Below are positions 27,780 to 39,200 of a stretch of DNA of 64,000 nt, one piece after another. The stretch spans positions 3,626 through 67,625 of the forward strand of contig JBBALJ010000006.1 of NCBI GenBank assembly GCA_040403075.1, in the 5' to 3' direction. A model generated the notes under the pieces. The model was not told where the DNA came from and made no database searches. It saw only the letters and a list, made by a program, of their open reading frames with translations. The stretch's first letter is position 1; each line of letters opens with the position of its first letter. The position numbers were made by a program, and so were the translations under genes. This DNA is from RGVD01 sp040403075 (GTDB taxonomy: Bacteria; Bacteroidota; Bacteroidia; UKL13-3).

Positions 27780-30700
27780 TTATGCCTGAGCTTCTCCCCA
27801 GGATAGACGACCAGATACAAATACTGGGATTGTAGACAAGTTCTGAGCAATAATTGTTAGTGTGTCTGGACCATCTGGGAAGATGTTAGTGTTAGAGGTT
27901 GTTCCTCCACCACCCAAGATTGAGTTACCCAAATCACGAACGTTGCCGAGATCAAGTGTGTTGGTGCCATCTGTTAAGAATCCACCAGTATTTTCTCCAC
28001 CTGTAAGAGTAGTAAATGTTCCTGCGTAGTCTGCAATCATTGCAAGTGATGAGTTAGCAACACCTGTTTGGTTTCTTGTAACATTTGTCCAAGCAACTGT
28101 CTGTGTTGGCACACCGTTTAGTATAGCCGATACAAGTACGTTGATTGGCGGGTTACCAGTAGCAAACACGGATGTTGTAAGACCAAGTGACTTAAGAATT
28201 AACTGCATACGGTTAATAACTTCACGTGCGCCTAAGTTTGCTGGAATACCATTATCTACAGAAGGAGCAATGCGAATTGAGAATAGTGCCTTCTGGTTTG
28301 CTCCATATAGGTTAGCATTCTGGTAGAAGTTTCCTGAGCCTCCAATTCCTGTGCTTAGTATTGCGGAATAAACAATTACCTGAGCGGTAGAAGATATACC
28401 AGTAACTGGGGTTGGGGTAACTACTGTAAACGAAGTATCAGCAATTACTGCTGTTGTTAAGAATGTTCCATTAAAGCCAGTAGTAACGGCATTTTTAATT
28501 GCCACATACTTATTTGCTGCAGATGTTGAAGAAGTTCTATCTCCACCATTTACTGTATACTTTGTTGAATATACTGTCCATGCTCCCGTTAGTGATCCTA
28601 ACGCAATATTGTAGTTAGAACGAATTGTAAATGTAGTACCATTTGGCACTCCTTCTACGACCCAAGTTCCATTATATACCGCTGCAGTTCCTGTAAGGCC
28701 TGAGAGCACAACTGGTTGACCAATAAGAACTCCTGTTGAAGAAGCTGTTGTAAATGTTATTAGGCCAGCTGATGCAGCTGTTGCAGTAATTGTATTTGTA
28801 GCAGTTGAAGTTTCAATTGCTGAAATGTTACCTGGCTGAGATGTTGAAGTGCTTACAATTGTATAGCGAGTTCCTGCTCCAAATTTACCAGTATCTCCAG
28901 CAATAACTTGTCCTGCTGTAATATTTTGCAAGTTAGGTAAAGTAATATTTACGCTGCCTGCGGTTGCTGCAAAGAGCTGTGACACAGGCTCACCAAATGT
29001 TGCAATTGCTGTTGATGTTGATCCTGTTACGGTGCTTGCTATAGTAAAGCTTTGATTAGTAATAACGTTTGTGATTGTAGCAGCAGTTAGGTTATATGCC
29101 ACAGATGATGCTCCAGATATTGAAATCTGTTGCCCAGCAATTAATCCTGTTGTATCTGCTGTAGAATATGTTACTTGGCTACCATTATTTGAAATTGCAG
29201 TTACTAAGTAATAACCTGAGTTATTTCCAAGTGTAGTCTGCTGTGTTTGTCCGTATGTAAAGAGAAGTGATTTATCATCATCAAAGCGACCATCCATAAT
29301 TACAGATGTTCCCCAGTGTGATATAGCTGGTGTAAATGATGGGTAAGCCAATTCAACTGCAATTGGGTTTGTTACGCTGTAAGTAAATGCTACACCATTT
29401 CCTGCACCCATTGGTACAAAGATAATTGATGGATCTGCTGATGTAACTGCATTGTTAAGAGTTACTGAGCTACCATTTACAGAAACAACAAATGTGTTTT
29501 CTGGAATAGTTGTAGATGCTGTACCAATTACTCGCATACCTGGTTGAATTGTTGAAGTTCCACCTACTGGAACTCCAATTGATGTATTGGCAACTCCAGT
29601 ATTAAATGTAACTGCTGCTGTTCCTGCACGTCCACGGGTAAGACCTGTTAAAGATGTTGTTCCAGATTTTCCTGTATAGTTTGCATATTCAATACTTGTT
29701 GTATAGGTATTTGTTGTCCATGAACCAGTAAGTCCTGTAATATTTAATCCACTTGTAGCAAGAGGAGAAATTGCTTCAAACAAACCTGCAGCTACAGAAG
29801 AAACAATGTATGTTCCATTGTAAACTGCATTTGTTGAAGTTAAACCTAAAACCTTTACTGGTTGACCAACGTTTACATTTGTTGATGATGCTGTTGTAAA
29901 ACGCAAAGTACCTATTGATGGAGCCGATACTGCTGTAACTGTATTTGTATTAACAGTTAGTGCAACCTGACGAATAGCTACTGTTCCTGATGTAGGGAAC
30001 TGTGAGTTATCTGCTACTGGAATTGCTGTTGTACTTGAAGCATCAATTGATGCTGTTAAAACTGTTGCTGGTGCGTCGTTATTAATTTCATATCGAGCAG
30101 GTAAGTTACCAGAGCGCATGTATGCTTCTGTATTAACATTGTTATTAGGCATCTTATGTGCATAAGTTACGTCTCCCTTTACCCCTCTTAGTCCCCAACG
30201 AACAAAACCTGCTCCATACCATGTATAGTCAACATAAAACATTTGCATCTTTGAAAGATCAATTATGTAACCTGAATTACCTGTTCCATCCATGCGATCT
30301 AGGTTCCATTGTGATTGTGGGACCTTTGTATTTACTGTTTTTGAAACAGTAGCAAATTGAGCATTAGATCCACGATATTGTGGAGAAATAAGCATTTGTG
30401 TATCACTTAGTATATCTGACACACGATAAGAAAAACCACGAATTACGATATAGTCACCTGGTTTTAACTGACTACCAAATTGTGTTGCAAAAGTAGTATC
30501 TGTTTGTTCAACAAAAGGTGACCCAAACGCTACTGTTACTTTACCAGCAATTTGTGCTGTTGAAGAACGACGAACTGCATTAAGAGTTGTTCCGTCAAAT
30601 TCAAAAAACAATCCATTTTGATTATCAAACATTCCAAGTCTTGTTGAACATCCTGACCAAGATATTACTGAGACTGCTGGTGTTCCTGGAGCAACTATTG

Positions 30701-32519
30701 TTGTTGGAGTATTTGTTGCAACATATTGATATCTGTTCCACCCAAGTATGTTTGAAACAAGATATGTACCATTGTAGTTAACGTCTGTTGAACCAGTTAC
30801 TGCAATTTGAGTTCCTGGAGTTAAGTTATGACGTTCTTTTGTTTGAACAGTTACTGTGTTTCCAAGTGCTGTACCAAGTTGTGATGTTGCAGTGCCTACT
30901 GTTGCATTTGTAACAGTAAATTGTGTTGAGTTTGCAGATGCAATTGTAAGTGATGGAAGATTAAGGGACGAGCCTGAAGCAATTGCAAGTCCTGTAATAG
31001 TAACAACTTGTCCTGGTAAGAAATTGTTTTGAGCAGTATAAGTTATTGTTGTTCCGTTTCCAGTTGCTGCAGTAATTCTTGCTCCTGCCGTTATTTGATC
31101 AAGTCCTGAGTATGGTTTTAAAATTGTACCTGAAGACATTGACATTCCCTTACCTGATTGGTAACGGAAATAACGTCGTGATTGACGAATATTTGTAGAG
31201 AAATTTGAAAGAGAGTTATTTGAGAACAAAACGCCACCATCAAATGGTCTGTGTGTAGTTTGTGCTTGTGGACGAACATAGATTGAAGAATAGAATGTAA
31301 CAGAAGCATTTCCAAGAGATTGTGTTGTTACATTAGAAAGTGTAAGGGTTGCTACGTTTCCAGAAATAGATATAGCATTTACAACTGTTCCTGCTGGAAT
31401 GCCAGCTCCTACAATTGATGCTCCCACTTGAATTGAAGCATTTGTTGCAGAGTTAGTATATGTTGGTGGATTTCCAGATGTACCTAGTGTAATTTGGTTT
31501 GTAACTGCTTGGTTTGCAGGAAATGATGCTGCTGCATTGGAATTTGCGGTTACAACTGTAAATGGTGCTGATGCTGTTCCATTTGGTGTTCCTGTTTGTG
31601 ATATTGCTGCATAGTATGTAAATTGATTTGTGCTATTTACTTGAGCAACAATATAGTTTCCATTAAGAGTACCTGACATTCCTCCAACACCAATCATAGC
31701 AATTTCATTTCCAAGTGCTAGTCCGTGAGGAATAGAAGTTGTAACCACTGTTGCTCCTGTTGATCCTGCATAAGAAATAGATGTTGGGGCTACGCCAATT
31801 GCTGCGTTAGCAAAAATGCTTCCTTGGTATACTGCTGTTTTATTTGGGTCTAAAAGTTCTGTTGTTGTTGTATTATTAATTGCTCTTGCTGTAAACACAA
31901 GAGTTGTTCCAGTAGCAGACTCTACAACAAAGTTACCATTTGCTTGACCAAAGAATGTATCAAGCACAAGAATTGGTGTTCCAACTGCAAATCCGTGTGG
32001 AGTAGATGCAGTAATGGTTACTGTCTTTGAGCTAACTGGCATATTGATAGAAGTAATGTTTGGTATTACTGTTGGTGAAGCATAGAAGTATGGGCGATTA
32101 CCAATAAGTCCTTGAGATTCCCATTTTGAGAACTGTGTTCCATATTCAAAGTCTGTATCAATAAGTGACTGAGGTTGTGTAACACGCATCTTGTTTGTAG
32201 GATCCATGTATGTTTGTGAAGGAGTGATGAGTTGAGCATCTTCATCAATTAAAATTTGTAGTTGATCGCTATCAGACATAAGTGATGTGTCATATGTCAA
32301 TGTAATTAAACAGGTTTCATTACCTGTTGATGGATCAAAGGAGTTTGAGTAAGCTGAATAGCCTAAGCTCGGGTCTGAGAAGTTATAAATAACCTTGTTC
32401 TTTGTTACGTTAGTAATAAGAATAAGTCTTTCCTCTGGAATAAACTTTTGGATCGTTACTTTTCTATTAGCCTTATCGAATGAATATCCGTAACCTTCAA
32501 TTAATACTTTTCTTGCCAT
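27780..32519 (-). CDS. giant structural protein with HGL-repeat modules
   Basis: A 1579-residue protein, MARKVLIEGYGYSFDKANRK. The first 110 residues are a distinct beta domain. The remainder is built of Ser/Thr/Gly-rich beta modules with a recurring pattern: H-G-L/F, x2-3, G-x-x-V/I-x-I-x-G, then Y-N-G-T-Y-x-V about 15-20 residues later (for example TTSIPHGLALGNEIAMIGVG and AVYNGTYIVSSV). The same pattern occurs in the 617-residue protein at 41,097-42,950. It is probably an elongated fibre or surface decoration. AGGAG is upstream. No enzyme motif is seen. Confidence 0.8.
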   Translation of the reverse strand: MARKVLIEGYGYSFDKANRKVTIQKFIPEERLILITNVTKNKVIYNFSDPSLGYSAYSNSFDPSTGNETCLITLTYDTSLMSDSDQLQILIDEDAQLITPSQTYMDPTNKMRVTQPQSLIDTDFEYGTQFSKWESQGLIGNRPYFYASPTVIPNITSINMPVSSKTVTITASTPHGFAVGTPILVLDTFFGQANGNFVVESATGTTLVFTARAINNTTTTELLDPNKTAVYQGSIFANAAIGVAPTSISYAGSTGATVVTTSIPHGLALGNEIAMIGVGGMSGTLNGNYIVAQVNSTNQFTYYAAISQTGTPNGTASAPFTVVTANSNAAASFPANQAVTNQITLGTSGNPPTYTNSATNASIQVGASIVGAGIPAGTVVNAISISGNVATLTLSNVTTQSLGNASVTFYSSIYVRPQAQTTHRPFDGGVLFSNNSLSNFSTNIRQSRRYFRYQSGKGMSMSSGTILKPYSGLDQITAGARITAATGNGTTITYTAQNNFLPGQVVTITGLAIASGSSLNLPSLTIASANSTQFTVTNATVGTATSQLGTALGNTVTVQTKERHNLTPGTQIAVTGSTDVNYNGTYLVSNILGWNRYQYVATNTPTTIVAPGTPAVSVISWSGCSTRLGMFDNQNGLFFEFDGTTLNAVRRSSTAQIAGKVTVAFGSPFVEQTDTTFATQFGSQLKPGDYIVIRGFSYRVSDILSDTQMLISPQYRGSNAQFATVSKTVNTKVPQSQWNLDRMDGTGNSGYIIDLSKMQMFYVDYTWYGAGFVRWGLRGVKGDVTYAHKMPNNNVNTEAYMRSGNLPARYEINNDAPATVLTASIDASSTTAIPVADNSQFPTSGTVAIRQVALTVNTNTVTAVSAPSIGTLRFTTASSTNVNVGQPVKVLGLTSTNAVYNGTYIVSSVAAGLFEAISPLATSGLNITGLTGSWTTNTYTTSIEYANYTGKSGTTSLTGLTRGRAGTAAVTFNTGVANTSIGVPVGGTSTIQPGMRVIGTASTTIPENTFVVSVNGSSVTLNNAVTSADPSIIFVPMGAGNGVAFTYSVTNPIAVELAYPSFTPAISHWGTSVIMDGRFDDDKSLLFTYGQTQQTTLGNNSGYYLVTAISNNGSQVTYSTADTTGLIAGQQISISGASSVAYNLTAATITNVITNQSFTIASTVTGSTSTAIATFGEPVSQLFAATAGSVNITLPNLQNITAGQVIAGDTGKFGAGTRYTIVSTSTSQPGNISAIETSTATNTITATAASAGLITFTTASSTGVLIGQPVVLSGLTGTAAVYNGTWVVEGVPNGTTFTIRSNYNIALGSLTGAWTVYSTKYTVNGGDRTSSTSAANKYVAIKNAVTTGFNGTFLTTAVIADTSFTVVTPTPVTGISSTAQVIVYSAILSTGIGGSGNFYQNANLYGANQKALFSIRIAPSVDNGIPANLGAREVINRMQLILKSLGLTTSVFATGNPPINVLVSAILNGVPTQTVAWTNVTRNQTGVANSSLAMIADYAGTFTTLTGGENTGGFLTDGTNTLDLGNVRDLGNSILGGGGTTSNTNIFPDGPDTLTIIAQNLSTIPVFVSGRLSWGEAQA

Positions 32520-32520
32520 G

Positions 32521-33219
32521 TTATATATCTCCTAGTAGTATATCCAACGCTCTAAATGGATAGTTGTATTTTTCTCCTACTGTGTCCCCCGCCATAACGG
32601 TTCCAAAAAGACTAGAGCCTCTTTTTAGATTTGTATTAAAGGACAGGCTTGCATTATCATTAATCCAAAAACCTTTGTTTAAGATTACTGGACTTCTCCA
32701 GACATACTCTGGAAATCTTACTCCTTGAATTATACCATCAACACTTATTAAAAGCCTAAAGGCGTTGTCTAAAAGTACTGGCTCTCCTCTATGATTCATT
32801 ACAAAATTACTTTTTCTTCCATCTATCTGATCTGTCATATCGTCAATTTGAAAAGTCTCTGTACTAAAGCTTGAGGTAGTTAAACTTCCATTAACCCTTA
32901 CGTCACCATTATATGTGTTAGATCCATTATACGTGTTCTGCCCTGCAAGTACTGGTACAACGGAGGTATCAATTAAAAGCCCAGCGTTACTACCTAGTAT
33001 ACCACCACCACTCTTAATTTTTAAAGAAATGATCTTAGTTGTTTGATTGTAAGAGAGTGGGTCAATTGCTCCATTAATACCGCCAACGCCTGTTGGTGTT
33101 TCTATGGTGATTACAGAGGTTGTCTGTCCACGCCATCCATAGCCGTCCCATTTCCACGTGTACCCACCAAAGGTATACGTGTCGTTAAGTTGCGGGGATG
33201 ATGGAAAATCTAGTGGCAT
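32521..33219 (-). CDS. tail fibre-associated protein with N-terminal DFPxSP domain
   Basis: A 232-residue protein. Its first 33 residues (MPLDFPSSPQLNDTYTFGGY) are closely similar to the N-terminus of the protein at 43,517-43,930, suggesting a shared docking module ending in WKWDGYGW. A beta-rich remainder includes FVMNHRGEPVLLDNAFRLLI. It overlaps nothing and lies 1 nt upstream of the HGL-repeat gene. It may be a virion anchoring domain; function is inferred from the shared module. Confidence 0.75.
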   Translation of the reverse strand: MPLDFPSSPQLNDTYTFGGYTWKWDGYGWRGQTTSVITIETPTGVGGINGAIDPLSYNQTTKIISLKIKSGGGILGSNAGLLIDTSVVPVLAGQNTYNGSNTYNGDVRVNGSLTTSSFSTETFQIDDMTDQIDGRKSNFVMNHRGEPVLLDNAFRLLISVDGIIQGVRFPEYVWRSPVILNKGFWINDNASLSFNTNLKRGSSLFGTVMAGDTVGEKYNYPFRALDILLGDI

Positions 33220-33241
33220 ATTAATCTCCTACCCAATTCTA

Positions 33242-36200
33242 TCATAAAGGTTGCCCCCAGCCAATAAAGTCTCCAACGTTTCCACCAAATGATGTAAATA
33301 TCTGTCCATTAGATTTTGTAAGTAGGTTCAGATTTATTTCGTAAGGAATAAGTTGAGTAATTACACCTGGGTCTGAAGACTTACCTCTAAATCCACCAGC
33401 ATTTGATTTAATTAATGCGTCTCCAGAAATTGCATATTCTACTGAAAGTGCAGATGTGGCGTTTACCTTGATTGGAGCAATTGATGTAGGTAAGAATTCA
33501 ACTGATACAATTGCATCCCCGCCAACTTTTGCATAGCCTCTTGAGAACTGAGGAATAATAAGTCCAGCGTTAAAGGTATCAAAGAATCCTTGACCTACTG
33601 ATTTAGCTTGTGATCTAATCGGTCCAATTGGCATAGTAGATGCGACTCTAGAGTTAGCATTTGTATCAGATACCGCTAGAGATCCTGATAGGTCTGAAAT
33701 AACTCTTAGAATTATACTTCCACCATCTTGTGCAATAGCATTTGAAGAAGGTGAGAATGTAGCAATTGTTGATACTACTGGGTCAACATATCCTGTTGAC
33801 TTCATTCCTCCAGATATTGGAGAAATACGAATGATTTGCATTCTGACATTTGTTTCTGTAATTGATACAAAATCAACTGCTGCAATATCACTAGTTATTA
33901 AACCATCAAATGGAGAGGTAGTAATAATTTGAACAGATGCCCAGCCAGTTACTGTAGGCGTAGCAGTTACTTCTACTCTTGTCCAATTATCGTTTACTGA
34001 AACATATTTAATTTCGCCAGTTGCTGATTCATTAGACCATCTGAGTTGAGCATACATTGCTCTTGGTTCTGCTCCAGCAATGTTTTTGACATATCCAGCA
34101 AAAGTATATGTTCTTCCAGCATAGAAGTATGTGTCTTGTGATATACCTAGCGGACCGATTGGGAAATCATCAAGTGTATCAAGTCTAGATACGAGTGCTG
34201 CTTGTGTGCCTTCATAAACGTAATCTGTTGTAATGTCAACGTTATTGTTAAGACCAGTCCAGAAACGTGTTCCAAGTTCAAACATTGTATTATTAATAAT
34301 TGATCTTGCATCTTGGTAGAATCCAGCGTTAGATTGAATATTTGCAGAAAGTATTAGTCTGTTATTAAATCTTGGGTTTATTTGTCCGCCAGATGTCGCT
34401 TCAAGTCTTGTTCCTGTTGCAGGAGCTGTCTCAAAGTAATCTGGTATAAAGCTATCTACTGTTAATGTGGCTGCGTCAATTGCTGAAACAACATTTGTTT
34501 CAAGTAGTCCGTCTGAAACAACAATGCGAGCAGTTGCAACTCCAGTCTTTTCTCTTCCTGCTTGAGTTACAAGTCTTAGTCTTACCCAACCATCTTCTTG
34601 CGCTACTGAAATTACTTCAGATATTGAATTTGTTCTATCAGCCCATGTAATTTGAAGGTACATTGTTCTTGGAGATAGACCAGAAATATTTCTTACATAA
34701 GCAGAGAATGAATAGTTTCCTCCTGCATATGCATTAAAGTCTTGAGATACTCCCGACGATCCCCAATCATTATCAAAGATAAGTGCTGAGTTTCCTCCAT
34801 CAACAGAGTATTCTGGAGTTGTATACATAAAGCTTGAAAGCCCAGTCCAATACTTTGTTCCATTTTCAAATGATGGGTTTTCAAACAGATTGATTCTATC
34901 AGCTGGAACAAGTTCTGTAGATATTCCAAAGCCTTGCTTTGAACCAACTTGGGCAATAGCGTTAAGTGCTTGTAGGTCAAATGTAACAGAAGATTGTACA
35001 TCAAGTCTTGAATTACCAATTGCAGCAATTGGACGAAGTGTTGTATTCTGAATATCATCAAGTGAAAGATAAGCCTCAGATGTTGCAAATGCTTGTACAG
35101 GACTAATTTTTGATACTTGCCTTATTGATATATTAAAGGCATTTGTATTTGATCCCGCTGAAGTCCCATCAAGAATATTTTCGTGCCTTAGTCTTACTGT
35201 TAAGTTAGGCTTAGCAATAATAGAAAGTGTTTCATCTGCGCTTCCTGGTGTAGGAGGTTTAATGGTTGCGGGAATTGAAATTCCAGGCTCACCAGATACA
35301 CGTGCAACTCCTCTTAAAGGCTCAAGGGTAATATATTGTGTTGATATTAAATCAGCATCTGTTGTTGATAGTGCACAAATTGGAGAAATTCTATATGAAG
35401 CAACAAATCTATCAGAACCATTGCTATCTGCAGAAGCAGACATAGAAATTGATCTTTGAACAACAAATCTATCAAAACCATTTGATTTGACTCTTGCAGA
35501 AATAATTTTTGCAGGAGCATTGGCAACAACTAAAGAAACGGTATCAACTAAAGTAACATCTGTGGAAAAGAATTTGTATGCATAAGAACCAACAATATAC
35601 ATTGTTGCAGGACCACTGTTTTTAGCAGTAGCAGTTAATGAAAGTTTTACCCAACCATCTTCAGGGGCAACGGTTACAAGAGCACCTTCTGAGATACCAG
35701 TTGAGTAAACAATTTTAAGTTGCATTGTTCTTGGGCCACCAACAGCATTTTTAACCCAAGCACTAAAAGTGTAGTCTCTGCCTGTAAGTGCAACAAAGTC
35801 TTGAGTTGCAGCTATTGGGAGAAGTGAATCTGGGTCAGAGAAATCTTTGTATTTAAGGACTAAGCTTTTTCCACCATCATATGAGTCTTCAGAGGTAAAC
35901 TCTACTCCATTTGTAACTCCAGACCAGTAAAAAGAGCCTAGGTTAAAGTCGGCATCTCTTACAAGATTAACATCTTCAAACTGTTCTGGTTGATCTGCAA
36001 CCAATTGCATAAGTAAACTTAGTTTTTCATTTGCCCCTGCTTTTGCATTTACTATTTGAGGTGTAAGAGATATCTCTCTTCCCTCAAGAATAGGTGGAAT
36101 AAATCCACTGGAGGTTGTAGTAACCTGCATTGGAAGTATATAGTTAAATACAAATTTTTCAAATGCATTTGATTGAGCTACACCTACAAGATAAATAGAT

Positions 36201-39200
36201 ACTGGGAATCTTCCTTGAGATTTAGCATTTGCAGATAGGCTTAAAATTATATTTCTTGAAATAATTGCATCTACTATTGCTGTTGCAAATGCACTATTAA
36301 CTCCAAGAGGCATAACAGATGAAGTTGTTATATTAGCATTTGTAGTTGTTGCAGCTTTTAATGAAATAGAGTTGTTTACAAGTGTAACTCTTGAGTTAGC
36401 ATTAGACTTGACTGATATTCCAAGGTATGGAAGAGTAGATTCTGTATCTGTAATAGTTAAAGATACATTATCAATTACAGCAGTGTCCCCGCTAATGCTA
36501 TTAAATGGGGTTGATGTAAGTATATACGCTGTTGCTTGTCCATTAATTGCGCCAATGCAGTCAAGCTTTAGTTGTACCCAGCCATCTCCTGAAGCAACTG
36601 GAACGGCAACTCCAGTAGAAACTCTGTTATCTTTCCACTTAATAGCAAGATACATATTTCGTGGGGAATCGCCAGAGGTATTACGCACGTATGCGGTAAA
36701 TGTATATCTTCTATCTTGGATAGCAATAAAGTCTTGACGTGCTCCAAATGGTCCTTCTGGGAATTCATCATATGTATTGAGTGCTGACACAAGAAGACTA
36801 TATGAACCATCTTGTACGGGGTCTGATATTATTGATACGCTATTGTTAATTCCGTACCAAGCACCTATTCCCGCTTCTATAGAAATATTTTGCAACTGGT
36901 TTTCAGTGATTGGTGCAACTGGTACTATAGGCAAGAATGTTTGAATAAGGCTTATTCTGTCATATGCTCCAGAATTTCCTCCTGCAGAAAGAATTAAGTT
37001 TATTGATTGAGATACTACAAATGGATCAAAGTATCCTGATGCTTGAGCAATAGCTCTTGTTGCACCTATAGGCATTACTGATCTTTCAATAATAATCCCA
37101 TTTGTATCTGCGTTTACAGATTGAATTACAACATTCTTAAAATTAAATCTATCTGCTGCATTAGACTTTGTATTGATTGAAGTAGTTGGCAATGACTCAA
37201 AAATAATATATTCTTTGAGGTTTTGCTTTGCAATACCTGTAGATCTTATTGCAAGTGAATTAACTGGGCCTATTGAAGTGTCAAGGTATCCAGAGCCTGT
37301 GGCAAATGCTTGAATTGGTCCAATTGGCAGAACAGACGTAAATCTGCTATTAGCATTTGTATTTGATGTAACATTTTCAATAAGTATGTACTGATTTCTT
37401 AATCTTTCAAAGGCATTTGATTTTACTCCTGCATTAATATAATCGTATGCGGTTAGTCCTAGCTGAATTCCAGTTTCTGCTTGTCCAAATACCTTTGCGG
37501 TTGCAATTAATCTAATTGGGCTAAAAGTTCCAATTGAAGAAACTAATGGGTCTACATAACCATTTGATTGTGCATTGATAGCAAGTCTTAGCGGTTGTAT
37601 AGATCTTTCTATAATTAAACCGTTACTAATAGCATTTATAGATTGAATTAATCTTGACTGGAATACAAATTTATCTCTTGCACTAGTATCTGCAGTAAGG
37701 TCAAGTATTGGATTAATAATGGAATATGTAGATATTTCAGCATTTGATTTTTCTCCAGTTGTTAGGTTTATAAGAACTGAAGTGCCAATTGAATTAATTA
37801 ATGGATCAATATATCCACTTGATAATGCATTGACTGTAAGTCTTAGTGGAATTGGGAATAGGACATTAATTCTATTGTCTGCTTTAGCAAAGGCGGATAT
37901 AGGTGAGATTCTAGAAGATACTGCAAATCTTTCTAGCCCGCTTGAATCTGCAAAAAGATTTAGAGTATCTGTAAGGCGTAACAATGGGCCAATTAATGCA
38001 GTTTGTATATTTAAACTAGACGATGCTTTACCATTGAGTGGTTCAAGAATAACTCCATTACTTATTCCAAACACTGGATCTACAAGTGCATAAGACTTAA
38101 TGTTTGCTTTTGCTATTCCTGCAAGATTAAAGTTTAATTCTTCAAATGCAGTAGATTTAGCGTTTACTCTTTCTTTAAATACAGTTTGGAAATTAAACTT
38201 TTCTGTTGGATTTGATTTAGCTATTGCAATTTCGCTAAATGTACCAATTACTCTAAATCTATCTACTGCGTTAGATCTTGCCCTTGCTGGACCAATTTCT
38301 ATAGTTAATGTATCAAGAGTTTTTAGCAGTGGATCAAAGTAGCCCGTTGAAGATACAGATGCCTTAAGTGAAAGAGGTATTGTGTTAATTGTGTCTGTTA
38401 TAGAAAGTATAACTGAGTCAACAGCTGCTACGTCTGAGGATGAGTTATCAAATGGAGTAGATGTAATAACATAGGCTGTTGCTTGATTAATAATGCTTGT
38501 AGAGTAAAATCCTTCTGCAGTTAAGGTAACCCATCCGTCTGAAGTTGAAACCATTCTTGGAATAGAATTAACAATAGTTCCGTCATCAAACCTAATTCCA
38601 ACATACATCTCTCTTGAAGAATCTACTGGACCAACATTTTTTACAAGTGCAGATATTGTATATCTTTTGTTTGTGCCAAAATTCTTAAATGTTTGATATA
38701 TTCCTAAAGGTCCGTATTGTTCATTTGAATAATCATTTATCCCTTGTACAAAAACAATACGAGATGTTTTTTCGATACCATCATAAATGTATCCCTCAGT
38801 TCCAACTGAGTACCAGTTTGCTATACCCAAATCAAATTGAGAATTTTGTAGTATGTTTTGTGTGTTAAATGTAACAACAGCTGCACCAGATTTAGCATTA
38901 ATTCTTTCTGTGAATACTGTTTGGAAATTAAATTTTTCAGATAAGGTTGAATCTGCAATTGCTGCAAAGATAAATGTTGATGCAATTGCTATTCTTGAGT
39001 TAGCATTTGATAATGCTTTAGTTGGGCCAATCTCAAGTGAAAGATCATTAAGTGGCTTAAGTAATGGATCAAAATAACCACTAGATTGTGCATTGACAGC
39101 AACTCTAAGGACAATGGAAGATGTCTCTGCTATATTAAGGTTTGACTTAGTAATTACTCTTTCAATTATTCTTGATTGGAAATTAAACTTTTCAAAAGTA